Shown: positions 1 through 6,937 of the stretch, in pieces | Numbering within the stretch: position 1 is the stretch's first letter | How the letters are laid out: each line of letters starts with the position of its first letter | From: Candidatus Equinaster intestinalis | GTDB lineage: Bacteria > Bacillota_A > Clostridia > Oscillospirales > Acutalibacteraceae | DNA: 11,056 nucleotides | Assembly (NCBI GenBank): GCA_018065375.1 | Contig: JAGHTJ010000162.1 | Coordinates: 1 to 11,056 of the forward strand | Direction of reading: 5' to 3' | Made by a program: the position numbers and the translations under genes | The notes under the pieces: generated by a model | The model's database searches: none | Seen by the model: only the letters and a program-made list of their open reading frames with translations | What the model was told of the DNA's origin: nothing

Positions 1-3000
1 GCTTATACTTAAGGTTTTCGAGTGAGCCCGATTCGGAAACGATGGGCTCCTCGGGTTCAGTAGGCTCGGTGGGTTCGCCGATAGGCTCGTGATAGTCGCC
101 ATTCGCATCTATTTCGAACATGGACGGATTACCGCTGTGATAGAGAACTACACCGTCTGCATTTGCGCGGTTATGGTCGGCAATGTTCTGACCCTTAATG
201 GTTGCGCAGAACTTCATACCTGCGATAGAGGGGAGGGTTACTGCAAATCTGCCTACGGCAAAATCAGTTGTGCCGGCATAGCCTGCAGTATCAATAACCT
301 GACCCTTTGAATCTTCGATATGCCAATCAAGGGCATAAGCGCCGTTTATATCTACTGCGAAGGTAGTGGTGTTATCTGCAAAGTTCTCATAACGATAAGG
401 AGTAATAACGCTTTCGGTAAGAGCCTGCTTTGCATTGGTGATCGGGTTGGCCTTTTCGTAAATGCCATAGTAAGAATCAAATTCGCCGTTGCTCATGATG
501 TAGCCGAAGTTGCCGGCTTTATCCTTATAGTAAATGTAGCTTACTATAGAGATCTGAGTATCGAGAACGTTAATGTCGTGTCTATTGTCATATTCCTTGA
601 ACTGGAGAGCGCACCAAGCATCAGAATACTTTTCGGTAGCCTGTGCGAGGCTTGTAATCGGAATATTTCTTACCTTGTAGCCGCCCATTACGAAATCTTC
701 ATCGATCTTCGGATTGAAGTTTGCCGGAGGCTTGAAGCCCTTTTCGCCCGAAGCCTCCAAAAGTTTGGTGGGGAGGGCAAATGAACCGAAGGCTACATAG
801 CCGTTAGAATCATCAAACTGTTTAGCTTCATGATCAGGCCACCAGATATAAGCTTCATTATAATAGCCTGCATCTGCCTTAAGGGCAGGAATTCTGGTTA
901 AGAAGCGGATTGCTTCGCCGCCATTGTAATTTTCGGGAGAAGGAACGCGAACGGTGCTACCCATTATGGCAATATTGGTCATATTATGGTCATAAGAGGT
1001 ATACTGTGCGGAAATGATGAATGAAAGCGGATCAATTACGGTGAAATTGTAGCTTTCGCCATCGTTGTTACCGGCAACAATCTTCTTGGCTTCAGCTTTT
1101 GCATCATGCTTAAGAACGAGTGTTCCGGGAACGATTTCTTTCTTTGCGCCGTATTCATCATCTTTAAGATTTACGGTTACTTTATAATCGTTTGCCGAAT
1201 TGCTTGTGCCCATTAAAGGAGTGATACGCATTTCGTCATTGGCGAACCTATCACCTACGATAAGGTTATCGCCATCCTGAACGGCATATTCGGGAGCAAC
1301 GATAGTAAGGTCAATGCTGTATTCATAGCCGCGGCTGCCCTCTGCCTGCAAAACGATGGGCTCTGCAGTTTCGGCGAATGCCAAAAGGGTGTTTGCCTTG
1401 ATTTCATAAGTAGCATTTTTGGTATCGGGGAGGGTAAGACCTGCATCAATATCATTAAGGCTTACTCTGGTATTAAGACGAACAATCGCGTGAATATCCT
1501 CATGCACTACGGGCATTTCTTCCTGCGGAACATCAACCTCGTTGGTGTTCATCGCTTCAACCTTATATTTGAGAACATAGAGGTCTTCACCGTAGTTTAC
1601 AGAGAAGCCGATAGTACCGTTATCATACTTAATGGAGCCGATACTGTCATCACGCATATTGTTTCTGTATGTTGCAACAGGAAGTGCGGTACCGGTAGAG
1701 GTAAATGGCAAGCCGTCATAAGGTGTATCTGCGTCTACCTCATTATAATGCCAGTAACCACCACGATAGATGTTATTATTAAGTGCGTTTTGGGTATTAA
1801 AGATTTCATGGCCGTTAAGAGCATAGTTAATATCATATTCGTTAAAATCCAATGAAAGAGTCTTTACGGTAACACCGTCATCTTCGCTGCCCAAAGGATC
1901 GGGGGTCATAGTCCAGCCCGCATTAGCAGCGCCCTTGGCGAGATATGCCTTGGCATCGGCGGGCTCTGCGAAGGTCCAGTAGGTAGTACCTTCAAAGTTT
2001 CCTGCAACCCACATTCTCTCGTTCTTGGCACCGTTGGTGTTCTCTTCACAGTTTATCTGGTTATCGCCGCGATAAGCATAGATACCGAGACCGCCGTAGT
2101 TTCTCATACGGAACATGGTGGATTTCTTCTCGGGATGGAGAACGAGTGAATCTGCGGCTGTGGTAAGATTAGGATTAAGAACCGTTCTTGCCATAAAGCC
2201 TACCGCAGATACGGTGTTTTCGGTTTCGGTAGTCATAACATTGGCTACCTCGGCTGAAATCTTATAGTCCTTAAAGTCTTTAAGAATATCAGAATCCAAA
2301 ACAGCTATTCTGGTAACCTTTTTGCCTGAATCTCCCTGCTCGGAAGCAAGCTTAAGGGCTCTTACCATTTCACCGTTAACTGCAACCTGTGAATAGCCGA
2401 GCACGCCTGCCTGGTCGATATAGGTGAATCCGCCGTTTTGATAACCATGGTGGAAATCTGCGCCGGTTATATTCGGATCTGATTGTTTCTCGTACCAGCC
2501 CTGGTAACCGATGTCGTTAACGCAGTCGTCTACCGAGCCGCATATCCAATCGTTCGGGTTGAATACGTTGGCATCGTTTTCATCGGTGAAATCGAAATCT
2601 ACGAGGGTGTAATCAAGGTCTTTACCCTCAACCTTTTCGGAAACAACTATCCATACATTCTGTGAGAAGCCATCGTCAGAGGTTACGGTGTAACCCATTC
2701 TGCCGACATTATTGGCATTGATACGCTGTTTCATTACGCTGTCAACCTCTACCTCTACCTTTTCGGCAACGGCCGGGTCTGATTCGTCGCTTGTGATTTT
2801 GGTCCAGGTAAGGTTGGTGCTGGTAGCGGGTACATATTTACCGTCTATCGTAGCATAGGTGCTATAGGTAAATGTACCGTCTGTGTTCTTTTTGCTCATT
2901 TCGATATAGAGGTTATCAAGAACAAGTCTGTAGCCCTTCCACATCGGGATAATCGGAGCATTGGAGGATACCTTATACTCTACAGGATAAGATTCGTTTG

Positions 3001-5734
3001 CATATTGAAGGTTGCTGCTCGGATAATCCTTAATATTTTTAGGAGTAACCTTTACCGAGAAGATAATGGCATCTGTGCCGTAGCCGGCAGAGAAACCGAT
3101 GGTTCCCTTTTGAACCTCTTCGGCCTCTGCTGAAGCGCTGTAGCCTGTAAACTCGGTAGCGGGGGGAACAGTAGAGCTGTATTCACCGTTGTTATAAATA
3201 TTATCAACCTTAATATCATCACCTACAGAAAGGCTGTAAACCTTATTTTCTGTATTGATGGTATCATATATCGGGTTACCGTCTACAGAATAAGCAACAC
3301 CGTTACCGTCAAGAGTAAGGTTTACTCTGCGGAGCTGGATTGCATCTTCGCCGGTAGCATCCTTTTGCGGATCGTATTTAGCCTCGGTCCAGGTCTTGGT
3401 CGGGTCGCCGCCCTTCCAGAGAGAAGCCGCAACGGTCTGCTGGCTGCCTTCTGTAGCAGTGAAATAGGTAGCGTTTTCGTCTTCGGGGTTCATAGCGGTA
3501 TTGTCTTCCGAGGTCTGCTCATTGGCATAAGCGCTCATCATAATACCGCCGTAGTTACGGAATCTTATATGGAGAGATCTTTCGGTATCTGAAAGAGCCG
3601 GGGTGAGAGAAGCCGGGTTATCGGTATACATCAAATCGTTGAGGGTAGTTCTTGCAAACATACCAACAGAATCGATAACACCCTCGGTTTTATCGGGGGT
3701 AGCCGAAAGGCTTGCCGCCATACCCATCTCGGCTTCAACAGTATAATCTGCGAAATCCTTAAGCTCTTCTCTGGTGAGGAATATTGCATTTGTAGCATTT
3801 TTAGCATTGGCTATAGGTTTAAGAACGAGACCCTTTTTGGTAAGCTCTTCGCCGCCGTCCTTTACTACGATACCTGAATTGAGAACACGGCACTGAACGT
3901 CCTTATTTATTGTATAGCCGCCGTAGGTATAAAGCTCAGCCTGCTCCATTTTATAAATAGCCTTTGCAGGTTTCCATTCAAAAATGCTGGCGCCGTTATT
4001 AAAATCGTAATTAACGATTGAGAAATTATCATTACCCTTCTCGTTTACGATTACCCATACATTTTGCTTATTGCCGCTTTCATCGGTAACCTCAAAGAGG
4101 GTATTACCCTTGCTTCTGCCTTCGAGCTTTGCGCCTTCTTCGTTATAACGAGCGGCAGGGCCCGAAATCTTTTCCCAGTTAAGGTCTGCACCGTTTACCC
4201 AGGTACCGCCTATTTTAACCTCAAGCTGGCTAACGGTTACCGACTGATCAACATAAAGCGGAACAGCCGGAGAATCGGGAGTTACCGGATATTTGCCGGA
4301 GGGCAAATCTTCATAGTCATCAGCCGAGCTGGGGGTAGGTCCGGGGGTAGGTCCGGGAGTTTCAACCTGCTCCATTTCGGGCAAGCTTTGATCGAGTATA
4401 TTCTTCGCTGTAACTTTTAAGGTATGAATATACATATCATTGGCATAGCCGTTTGTGAAACCAACAGTACCGTGGCTATCGTTTTTACCGGCAGTAGCTC
4501 TGGTGGCATTAAGAGTATTATTATACTGGCTGGCATAGTTGGAGGAAGTGAGGACAGAGACATTTGTGCCCGAGGGGTTCATATCGGCAGTTGCCGCACC
4601 GCCCAACATTATTCTTGATGAGCTAACCGGTAAGTCTGTAGTATCAAGTATGAGGCTCTCGCCCATGGTATACTTGAAATTGATACCGTTGAGTTCCATC
4701 GTTATATTTCTTACATTGCCATCCGGATAAAGAACCTTGCTCTTATCGGTGCACATAAAGTAATCGCTTATTGTGCCTTCGCTGAAATGAGAATAAGATG
4801 CGCCTCTGAGGATCGGAATGGTTCTGTAAGAACCGCCTACTTCTACAAAGTCCTCCGTGTTAATACCAAGCAAAGTAACGCCGCCGTAGTTACGGAATTT
4901 GAAGGATGTTGTTTTATTGGTAGTAAGAATCGGCTGGCCCGCAGTTGCATTATAATTTGCATCAACTCTGGCAAGCAAGCCGGGAGCTGCGCCCATATTT
5001 TCAGAGCCTGTTTCGGAAATGCCTGTTTCTACGGTATAATCATAGAAATCATTCATCATCTGGCTCTTATAAATGATGGCTTTTGTTTCGCCATACTCGG
5101 TAGCAGCAGGAATCTTCAAGGCCTGCTTTGCCGAATCATAGGAAACAATTCCACTGGTTTTCTCATACTTACCTGTTAAGTAACCGGCTTCGGTTAAGTT
5201 GTAAGTTTCAGATGCCCACTGTGTGCTTTCTTTATTGGAAAAACCTGCGCCGCCGCGATATTGCGTGTTGTTAAGACTGTCGGGAAGCTCTATATATGTA
5301 TACGAGCCTTCAATCCAATCGCTTGCAACAAAAGCACTTGAATTACTGAAATCTAAATCAATAAGGTTAAAATCGGCTTTGTTTTCCGATGCACCTTTTT
5401 GTCTGACGAGTACCCATACTTTTTGACCGTTTACGGTAAAGGAAGCATTACCTACAGCTTTACCTACGAGGTAACCGTCTTCAATTGCAGCAATCGAACT
5501 GTTTGACGAAGCGCCCCAGCTTGCCGCAGCAACAACGGAGCCGCCAACAGTTATATTGTTGACATCAATTTTGTAGTCCTTATAAAGCGGAACTGCCGGT
5601 GATTGAGCCGTTACAGCGAACGGTGTACTCGCCGCCAATACCGAGAAAGATACTGACATACAGCTCGCTATCATTACAACAGCAAGAACGGTTGCCAAAA
5701 CTTTCTTGGACATCTGCTTAAAAGTTTTTACCAT
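1..5734 (-). CDS. Giant secreted or surface multi-repeat protein, 3' end beyond window
   Basis: The frame stays open from ATG 5734 to the left edge (1911 codons plus one base), so the C-terminus is missing. The start is set by AGGAGG at 5742-5747, seven bases upstream. Residues 1-35 form a signal peptide: basic KTFKQMSKK, a hydrophobic stretch of about 12-33, and likely cleavage after SVLA or SVLAA. Three diverged repeats follow (about 45-448, 488-905, 926-1399). Each has an Ig-like segment opening with P-x-x-P-L/M and ending VWVxV, then a beta-rich segment carrying R-N-Y-G-G, which recalls LamG/concanavalin-like folds. A PGPTPGPTP linker separates repeats 1 and 2. Residues 1400-1880 are another beta-rich region, and 1882-1897 a Pro/Thr/Glu linker. 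No catalytic motif is recognised. The protein is probably exported and binds glycan or acts as an adhesin. It is transcribed alone from its own promoter. Exact function unknown; coding status is near certain. Confidence 0.93.
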   Translation of the reverse strand, partial: MVKTFKQMSKKVLATVLAVVMIASCMSVSFSVLAASTPFAVTAQSPAVPLYKDYKIDVNNITVGGSVVAAASWGASSNSSIAAIEDGYLVGKAVGNASFTVNGQKVWVLVRQKGASENKADFNLIDLDFSNSSAFVASDWIEGSYTYIELPDSLNNTQYRGGAGFSNKESTQWASETYNLTEAGYLTGKYEKTSGIVSYDSAKQALKIPAATEYGETKAIIYKSQMMNDFYDYTVETGISETGSENMGAAPGLLARVDANYNATAGQPILTTNKTTSFKFRNYGGVTLLGINTEDFVEVGGSYRTIPILRGASYSHFSEGTISDYFMCTDKSKVLYPDGNVRNITMELNGINFKYTMGESLILDTTDLPVSSSRIMLGGAATADMNPSGTNVSVLTSSNYASQYNNTLNATRATAGKNDSHGTVGFTNGYANDMYIHTLKVTAKNILDQSLPEMEQVETPGPTPGPTPSSADDYEDLPSGKYPVTPDSPAVPLYVDQSVTVSQLEVKIGGTWVNGADLNWEKISGPAARYNEEGAKLEGRSKGNTLFEVTDESGNKQNVWVIVNEKGNDNFSIVNYDFNNGASIFEWKPAKAIYKMEQAELYTYGGYTINKDVQCRVLNSGIVVKDGGEELTKKGLVLKPIANAKNATNAIFLTREELKDFADYTVEAEMGMAASLSATPDKTEGVIDSVGMFARTTLNDLMYTDNPASLTPALSDTERSLHIRFRNYGGIMMSAYANEQTSEDNTAMNPEDENATYFTATEGSQQTVAASLWKGGDPTKTWTEAKYDPQKDATGEDAIQLRRVNLTLDGNGVAYSVDGNPIYDTINTENKVYSLSVGDDIKVDNIYNNGEYSSTVPPATEFTGYSASAEAEEVQKGTIGFSAGYGTDAIIFSVKVTPKNIKDYPSSNLQYANESYPVEYKVSSNAPIIPMWKGYRLVLDNLYIEMSKKNTDGTFTYSTYATIDGKYVPATSTNLTWTKITSDESDPAVAEKVEVEVDSVMKQRINANNVGRMGYTVTSDDGFSQNVWIVVSEKVEGKDLDYTLVDFDFTDENDANVFNPNDWICGSVDDCVNDIGYQGWYEKQSDPNITGADFHHGYQNGGFTYIDQAGVLGYSQVAVNGEMVRALKLASEQGDSGKKVTRIAVLDSDILKDFKDYKISAEVANVMTTETENTVSAVGFMARTVLNPNLTTAADSLVLHPEKKSTMFRMRNYGGLGIYAYRGDNQINCEENTNGAKNERMWVAGNFEGTTYWTFAEPADAKAYLAKGAANAGWTMTPDPLGSEDDGVTVKTLSLDFNEYDINYALNGHEIFNTQNALNNNIYRGGYWHYNEVDADTPYDGLPFTSTGTALPVATYRNNMRDDSIGSIKYDNGTIGFSVNYGEDLYVLKYKVEAMNTNEVDVPQEEMPVVHEDIHAIVRLNTRVSLNDIDAGLTLPDTKNATYEIKANTLLAFAETAEPIVLQAEGSRGYEYSIDLTIVAPEYAVQDGDNLIVGDRFANDEMRITPLMGTSNSANDYKVTVNLKDDEYGAKKEIVPGTLVLKHDAKAEAKKIVAGNNDGESYNFTVIDPLSFIISAQYTSYDHNMTNIAIMGSTVRVPSPENYNGGEAIRFLTRIPALKADAGYYNEAYIWWPDHEAKQFDDSNGYVAFGSFALPTKLLEASGEKGFKPPANFNPKIDEDFVMGGYKVRNIPITSLAQATEKYSDAWCALQFKEYDNRHDINVLDTQISIVSYIYYKDKAGNFGYIMSNGEFDSYYGIYEKANPITNAKQALTESVITPYRYENFADNTTTFAVDINGAYALDWHIEDSKGQVIDTAGYAGTTDFAVGRFAVTLPSIAGMKFCATIKGQNIADHNRANADGVVLYHSGNPSMFEIDANGDYHEPIGEPTEPTEPEEPIVSESGSLENLKYK
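1538..2959 (-). repeat. Protein repeat 3 of the giant surface protein
   Basis: Encodes residues about 926-1399 and is the longest copy. Landmarks are APIIPMWKGY, VWIVVSEKV, DYKISAEVA, VGFMARTVLN, RNYGG at residue about 1211 (2090-2104), LDFNEYDINYALNGHEIFNT, and GTIGFSVNYG...KVEAMNTNE. Compared with repeats 1 and 2 it has extra residues in the Ig-like part and after the RNYGG strand. It leads directly into the non-repeated C-terminal region. Confidence 0.72.
3020..4273 (-). repeat. Protein repeat 2 of the giant surface protein
   Basis: Encodes residues about 488-905. It has the same order of landmarks as the other copies: SPAVPLY, VWVIVNEKG, a strand motif DYTVEAEMG, VGMFART, FRNYGG at residue about 725 (3545-3562), LTLDGNGVAYSVDG, and the closing GTIGFSAGYG...VTPKNIKDYP. 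The shared run VG-M/F-F/M-ART with repeat 3 shows that repeats 2 and 3 are closer in their middle part, whereas repeats 1 and 2 are closer at the start. Confidence 0.75.
4391..5602 (-). repeat. Protein repeat 1 of the giant surface protein
   Basis: Encodes residues about 45-448. It opens with SPAVPLYKDYKID, closes its Ig-like part with VWVLVRQKG, carries FRNYGG near residue 280 (4880-4897), and ends with GTVGF...KVTAKNILD. It is the shortest of the three copies. Its opening SPAVPLY is identical to repeat 2, and a DNA block around the FRNYGG codons is nearly identical too, which suggests duplication within the gene. A PGPTPGPTP linker follows it. The fold assignment (Ig-like plus LamG-like beta sandwich) is inferred from pattern only. 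Confidence 0.75.
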
Positions 5735-5740
5735 ACATAT

Positions 5741-5747
5741 TCCTCCT
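5741..5747 (-). promoter_or_regulatory. Ribosome binding site of the giant gene
   Basis: On the minus strand AGGAGGA precedes ATATGT and then ATG (5734-5732), giving seven bases between AGGAGG and the start. An earlier ATG at 5738-5736 is out of frame and too close. The site fixes the start codon. Confidence 0.85.
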
Positions 5748-5846
5748 AAAAGAATAAAATAAACTTTCTTTTGCACCTTTTGCTGACGCGACAAGCCTCA
5801 AATATATACAATTAGAGACAATATCACATCATAAGATACTATGAGT

Positions 5847-5875
5847 ATTCTACACCCGATTTTCCGCGTTGTCAA
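5847..5875 (-). promoter_or_regulatory. Sigma-A type promoter of the giant gene
   Basis: The minus strand reads TTGACA (5875-5870), a 17-nt spacer, then TAGAAT (5852-5847). This is a perfect -35, optimal spacing and a five-of-six -10. The start of transcription would fall near 5840, leaving an untranslated leader of about 105 nt before the ATG. A-tracts immediately upstream of the -35 (5879-5884, 5890-5900) could act as an UP element. No known riboswitch was recognised in the leader. Confidence 0.8.
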
Positions 5876-5903
5876 TGCTTTTTTGCACATTTTTTAAAAA
5901 TGT
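5876..5903. promoter_or_regulatory. Abutting A/T-tract palindromes upstream of the -35
   Basis: TGCTTTTTTGCA (5876-5887) directly abuts the -35 box. It shares one base with ACATTTTTTAAAAATGT (5887-5903), an 8-bp inverted repeat around a single central base. They could be an operator, or A-tract DNA that boosts the promoter. No specific regulator is identifiable from the sequence. Confidence 0.4.
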
Positions 5904-5986
5904 CAAATAGTGGTAAAACCCCTACAATATACAGTATTTTTTTGGTGAATATATACATTATTTATAAGGGACTTATAAGGAGTGAG

Positions 5987-6007
5987 GAATTGTGAATTAG
6001 GTGTGCG
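5987..6007 (+). repeat. Left copy of a 21-nt direct repeat
   Basis: These 21 bases recur exactly at 6296-6316 in the same orientation. The sequence is two heptamers (GAATTGT, GAATTAG) followed by GTGTGCG. The two copies bound the block that holds all the GTAGGG palindromes and the large hairpin. Confidence 0.8.
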
Positions 6008-6014
6008 GTGGTGG

Positions 6015-6050
6015 GATTCCGTAGGGCGGCTGCTTGCCGCCGCCGTTATT
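6015..6050 (+). repeat. GTAGGG palindromic repeat, copy 1
   Basis: TTCCGTAGGG is followed by a perfect stem, GGCGGC (6025-6030), loop TGCTT, GCCGCC (6036-6041), then GCCGTTATT. It belongs to a short palindromic family with the copies at 6078-6102, 6121-6153 and 6233-6264. The shared frame is GTAGGG, a GC stem with a loop near GCNTTGC, then CCGTT. Confidence 0.65.
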
Positions 6051-6077
6051 CGTTGCCGCCTATTTCATATTGTAAAA

Positions 6078-6102
6078 CGGAAGCAGCAAGCGGCTTCCCT
6101 AC
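6078..6102 (-). repeat. GTAGGG palindromic repeat, inverted copy
   Basis: Read on the minus strand this gives GTAGGGAAGCCGCTTGC followed by TGCTTCCG and TTTTA. It matches the other copies at the GTAGGG head, the GCTTGC loop and the CCGTTTTA tail, with GGAAGC and GCTTCC forming the stem. It is the only copy in this orientation, so it could also pair with its neighbours over longer range. Confidence 0.6.
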
Positions 6103-6120
6103 TTGCCACCGTGTGGTAGA

Positions 6121-6153
6121 GTTCGTAGGGGCGTGCATTGCGCGCCCGTTTTA
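6121..6153 (+). repeat. GTAGGG palindromic repeat, copy 3
   Basis: TTCGTAGGGG is followed by a stem of GGGCGTGC (6129-6136), loop ATT, and GCGCGCCC (6140-6147). That is eight pairs including one G-T, then GTTTTA. It is the clearest member of the family. Confidence 0.65.
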
Positions 6154-6186
6154 ATTTGCTGATTTATGTATCAATCCTGCTTCGAT

Positions 6187-6233
6187 AAAAAAAGACCGCC
6201 GTCTGCCGTGCCGTGAGGCGTGGCAGGTGGCGG
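6187..6233 (-). terminator. Probable rho-independent terminator of the four-gene cluster
   Basis: The arms are 6196-6212 and 6217-6233 with a four-base loop. On the minus strand the hairpin is followed by TCTTTTTTT (6195-6187), about 120 nt downstream of the PAP2 stop and upstream of the giant gene's promoter, which is where a terminator is expected. In minus-strand RNA the stem has three GC-rich blocks (5, 5 and 3 bp) split by two A/C mismatch pairs of sites. In plus-strand RNA the same sites become G-U pairs and all 17 positions pair around a GUGA loop. The terminator role is therefore likely but not certain. Confidence 0.55.
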
Positions 6234-6264
6234 ATTTCCGTAGGGACTGCATTCGCCCGAAAAG
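6233..6264 (+). repeat. GTAGGG palindromic repeat, degenerate copy 4
   Basis: GATTTCCGTAGGG is followed by ACTGCATTCGCCCG. It keeps the head, a GCATT loop and the CGCCCG tail, but the stem has decayed to GGG/CCC. It abuts the large hairpin directly. Confidence 0.5.
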
Positions 6265-6274
6265 GACGAGTGAA

Positions 6275-6309
6275 GAATTATGAATTATGAATTATGAATT
6301 GTGAATTAG
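6275..6309 (+). repeat. Heptamer tandem repeat (GAATTAT-type, five units)
   Basis: Three exact GAATTAT units (6275-6295) are followed by GAATTGT and GAATTAG. The related site at 5987-6000 has only the last two units, so the array length differs between the two ends of the block, as slipped-strand copying would give. Confidence 0.75.
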
Positions 6310-6316
6310 GTGTGCG
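6296..6316 (+). repeat. Right copy of the 21-nt direct repeat
   Basis: Exact copy of 5987-6007. Here it is the end of the five-unit heptamer array. It lies about 36 bp downstream of the PAP2 stop codon, in that gene's 3' untranslated region. Confidence 0.8.
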
Positions 6317-6352
6317 CAGGGGTGCAATTTTATTTGATGAAATTTCAAATTT

Positions 6353-6895
6353 TTATTTTTCCTTTATTTTATCAACATATTTCTCATACACCTTATTTAC
6401 TATCCAAACCGAAAGGAAGCCGATTAAAGTGCCGATGATAATGCCGGCTATTACATCGCTCGGATAATGCATATAGAGATAAAGTCTCGAAAAGGATATG
6501 AGGAACGCCAATACCAGCGCCGGTATACCGAAGCGCTTATCGCGTATCATAAATACCGTTGCGGTCTCGAAAACCGACAAGGCGTGTCCCGAAGGGAACG
6601 ACCCATCGCTTAACCGTTCGACCAGAACATTAAAATCGTTTATGTAAAACGGGCGTGTTCTGAAAATGAGCGGTTTTAAAATTATGTTACAGACAATCAG
6701 CCCTATAAAGAGCGCCAATCCGCTTTGTATGCCCATTTTTCTTGTTTTCGGAATAATTATCAGCAGGAGGGAGAGCGCAATACAGACTATTCCGTAATCG
6801 CCGAGCAATGACACAATCGGCATTATAAAATCGAGCGCCTTACAGCCCGCCGTTTGCTGGATAAAATCCAATATTTTGATTTCAAACTCGTTCAT
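6353..6895 (-). CDS. PAP2-superfamily membrane phosphatase
   Basis: A 180-residue polytopic membrane protein with the full type 2 phosphatidic acid phosphatase signature: K74-x6-R81P82, P101-S-G-H104, and S136R137-x5-H143-x3-D147. H104 and H143 are the expected catalytic histidines. About five or six hydrophobic helices surround these motifs, which in this family face the outside. The family dephosphorylates lipid phosphates, including undecaprenyl pyrophosphate. With a polyprenyl-type glycosyltransferase in the same cluster, lipid-carrier recycling is the most likely role, but phosphatidate or phosphatidylglycerophosphate hydrolysis cannot be excluded. The start is supported by AGAGGGG six bases upstream. 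It is last in the cluster, 42 bp after the preceding stop, and is followed by a probable terminator. The stop is TAA. Confidence 0.9.
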   Translation of the reverse strand: MNEFEIKILDFIQQTAGCKALDFIMPIVSLLGDYGIVCIALSLLLIIIPKTRKMGIQSGLALFIGLIVCNIILKPLIFRTRPFYINDFNVLVERLSDGSFPSGHALSVFETATVFMIRDKRFGIPALVLAFLISFSRLYLYMHYPSDVIAGIIIGTLIGFLSVWIVNKVYEKYVDKIKEK

Positions 6896-6937
6896 ACCGT
6901 TCCCCTCTTGTCGAAATTTACGGCAGTTTTATTGTTT

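Larger units (their letters stand above)
5735..6352. other. Gene-free intergenic region with repeat block
   Basis: About 620 bp between the PAP2 stop and the giant gene start. The 5735-5986 part holds the leader, promoter and A-tract palindromes of the giant gene, plus a minor TTATAAGG doublet (5962-5969 and 5973-5980). The 5987-6316 part is a block of repeats bounded by the 21-nt direct repeat, with four GTAGGG palindromes and a terminator-like hairpin. No credible reading frame, tRNA or rRNA was seen on either strand. Confidence 0.7.

Noticed and set aside
320..784. Plus-strand open frame of 154 codons (and others at 1490-1855, 4064-4420, 4787-5179)
   Set aside because: They lie opposite the giant minus-strand frame, which has continuous coding signal, a promoter, a ribosome site and repeats. 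The plus frames have no family motifs or ribosome sites.
5660..5734. Lipoprotein signal (I-A-S-C at residues 22-25) in the giant protein
   Set aside because: It fits the lipobox loosely, but the hydrophobic segment continues past the Cys to a better signal peptidase I site (SVLA/AS). A Cys inside such signal peptides is common. It remains possible but less likely.
5987..6316. CRISPR array
   Set aside because: The repeats are few, differ in stem sequence and orientation, and have no regular spacers. No cas gene is present in the window.
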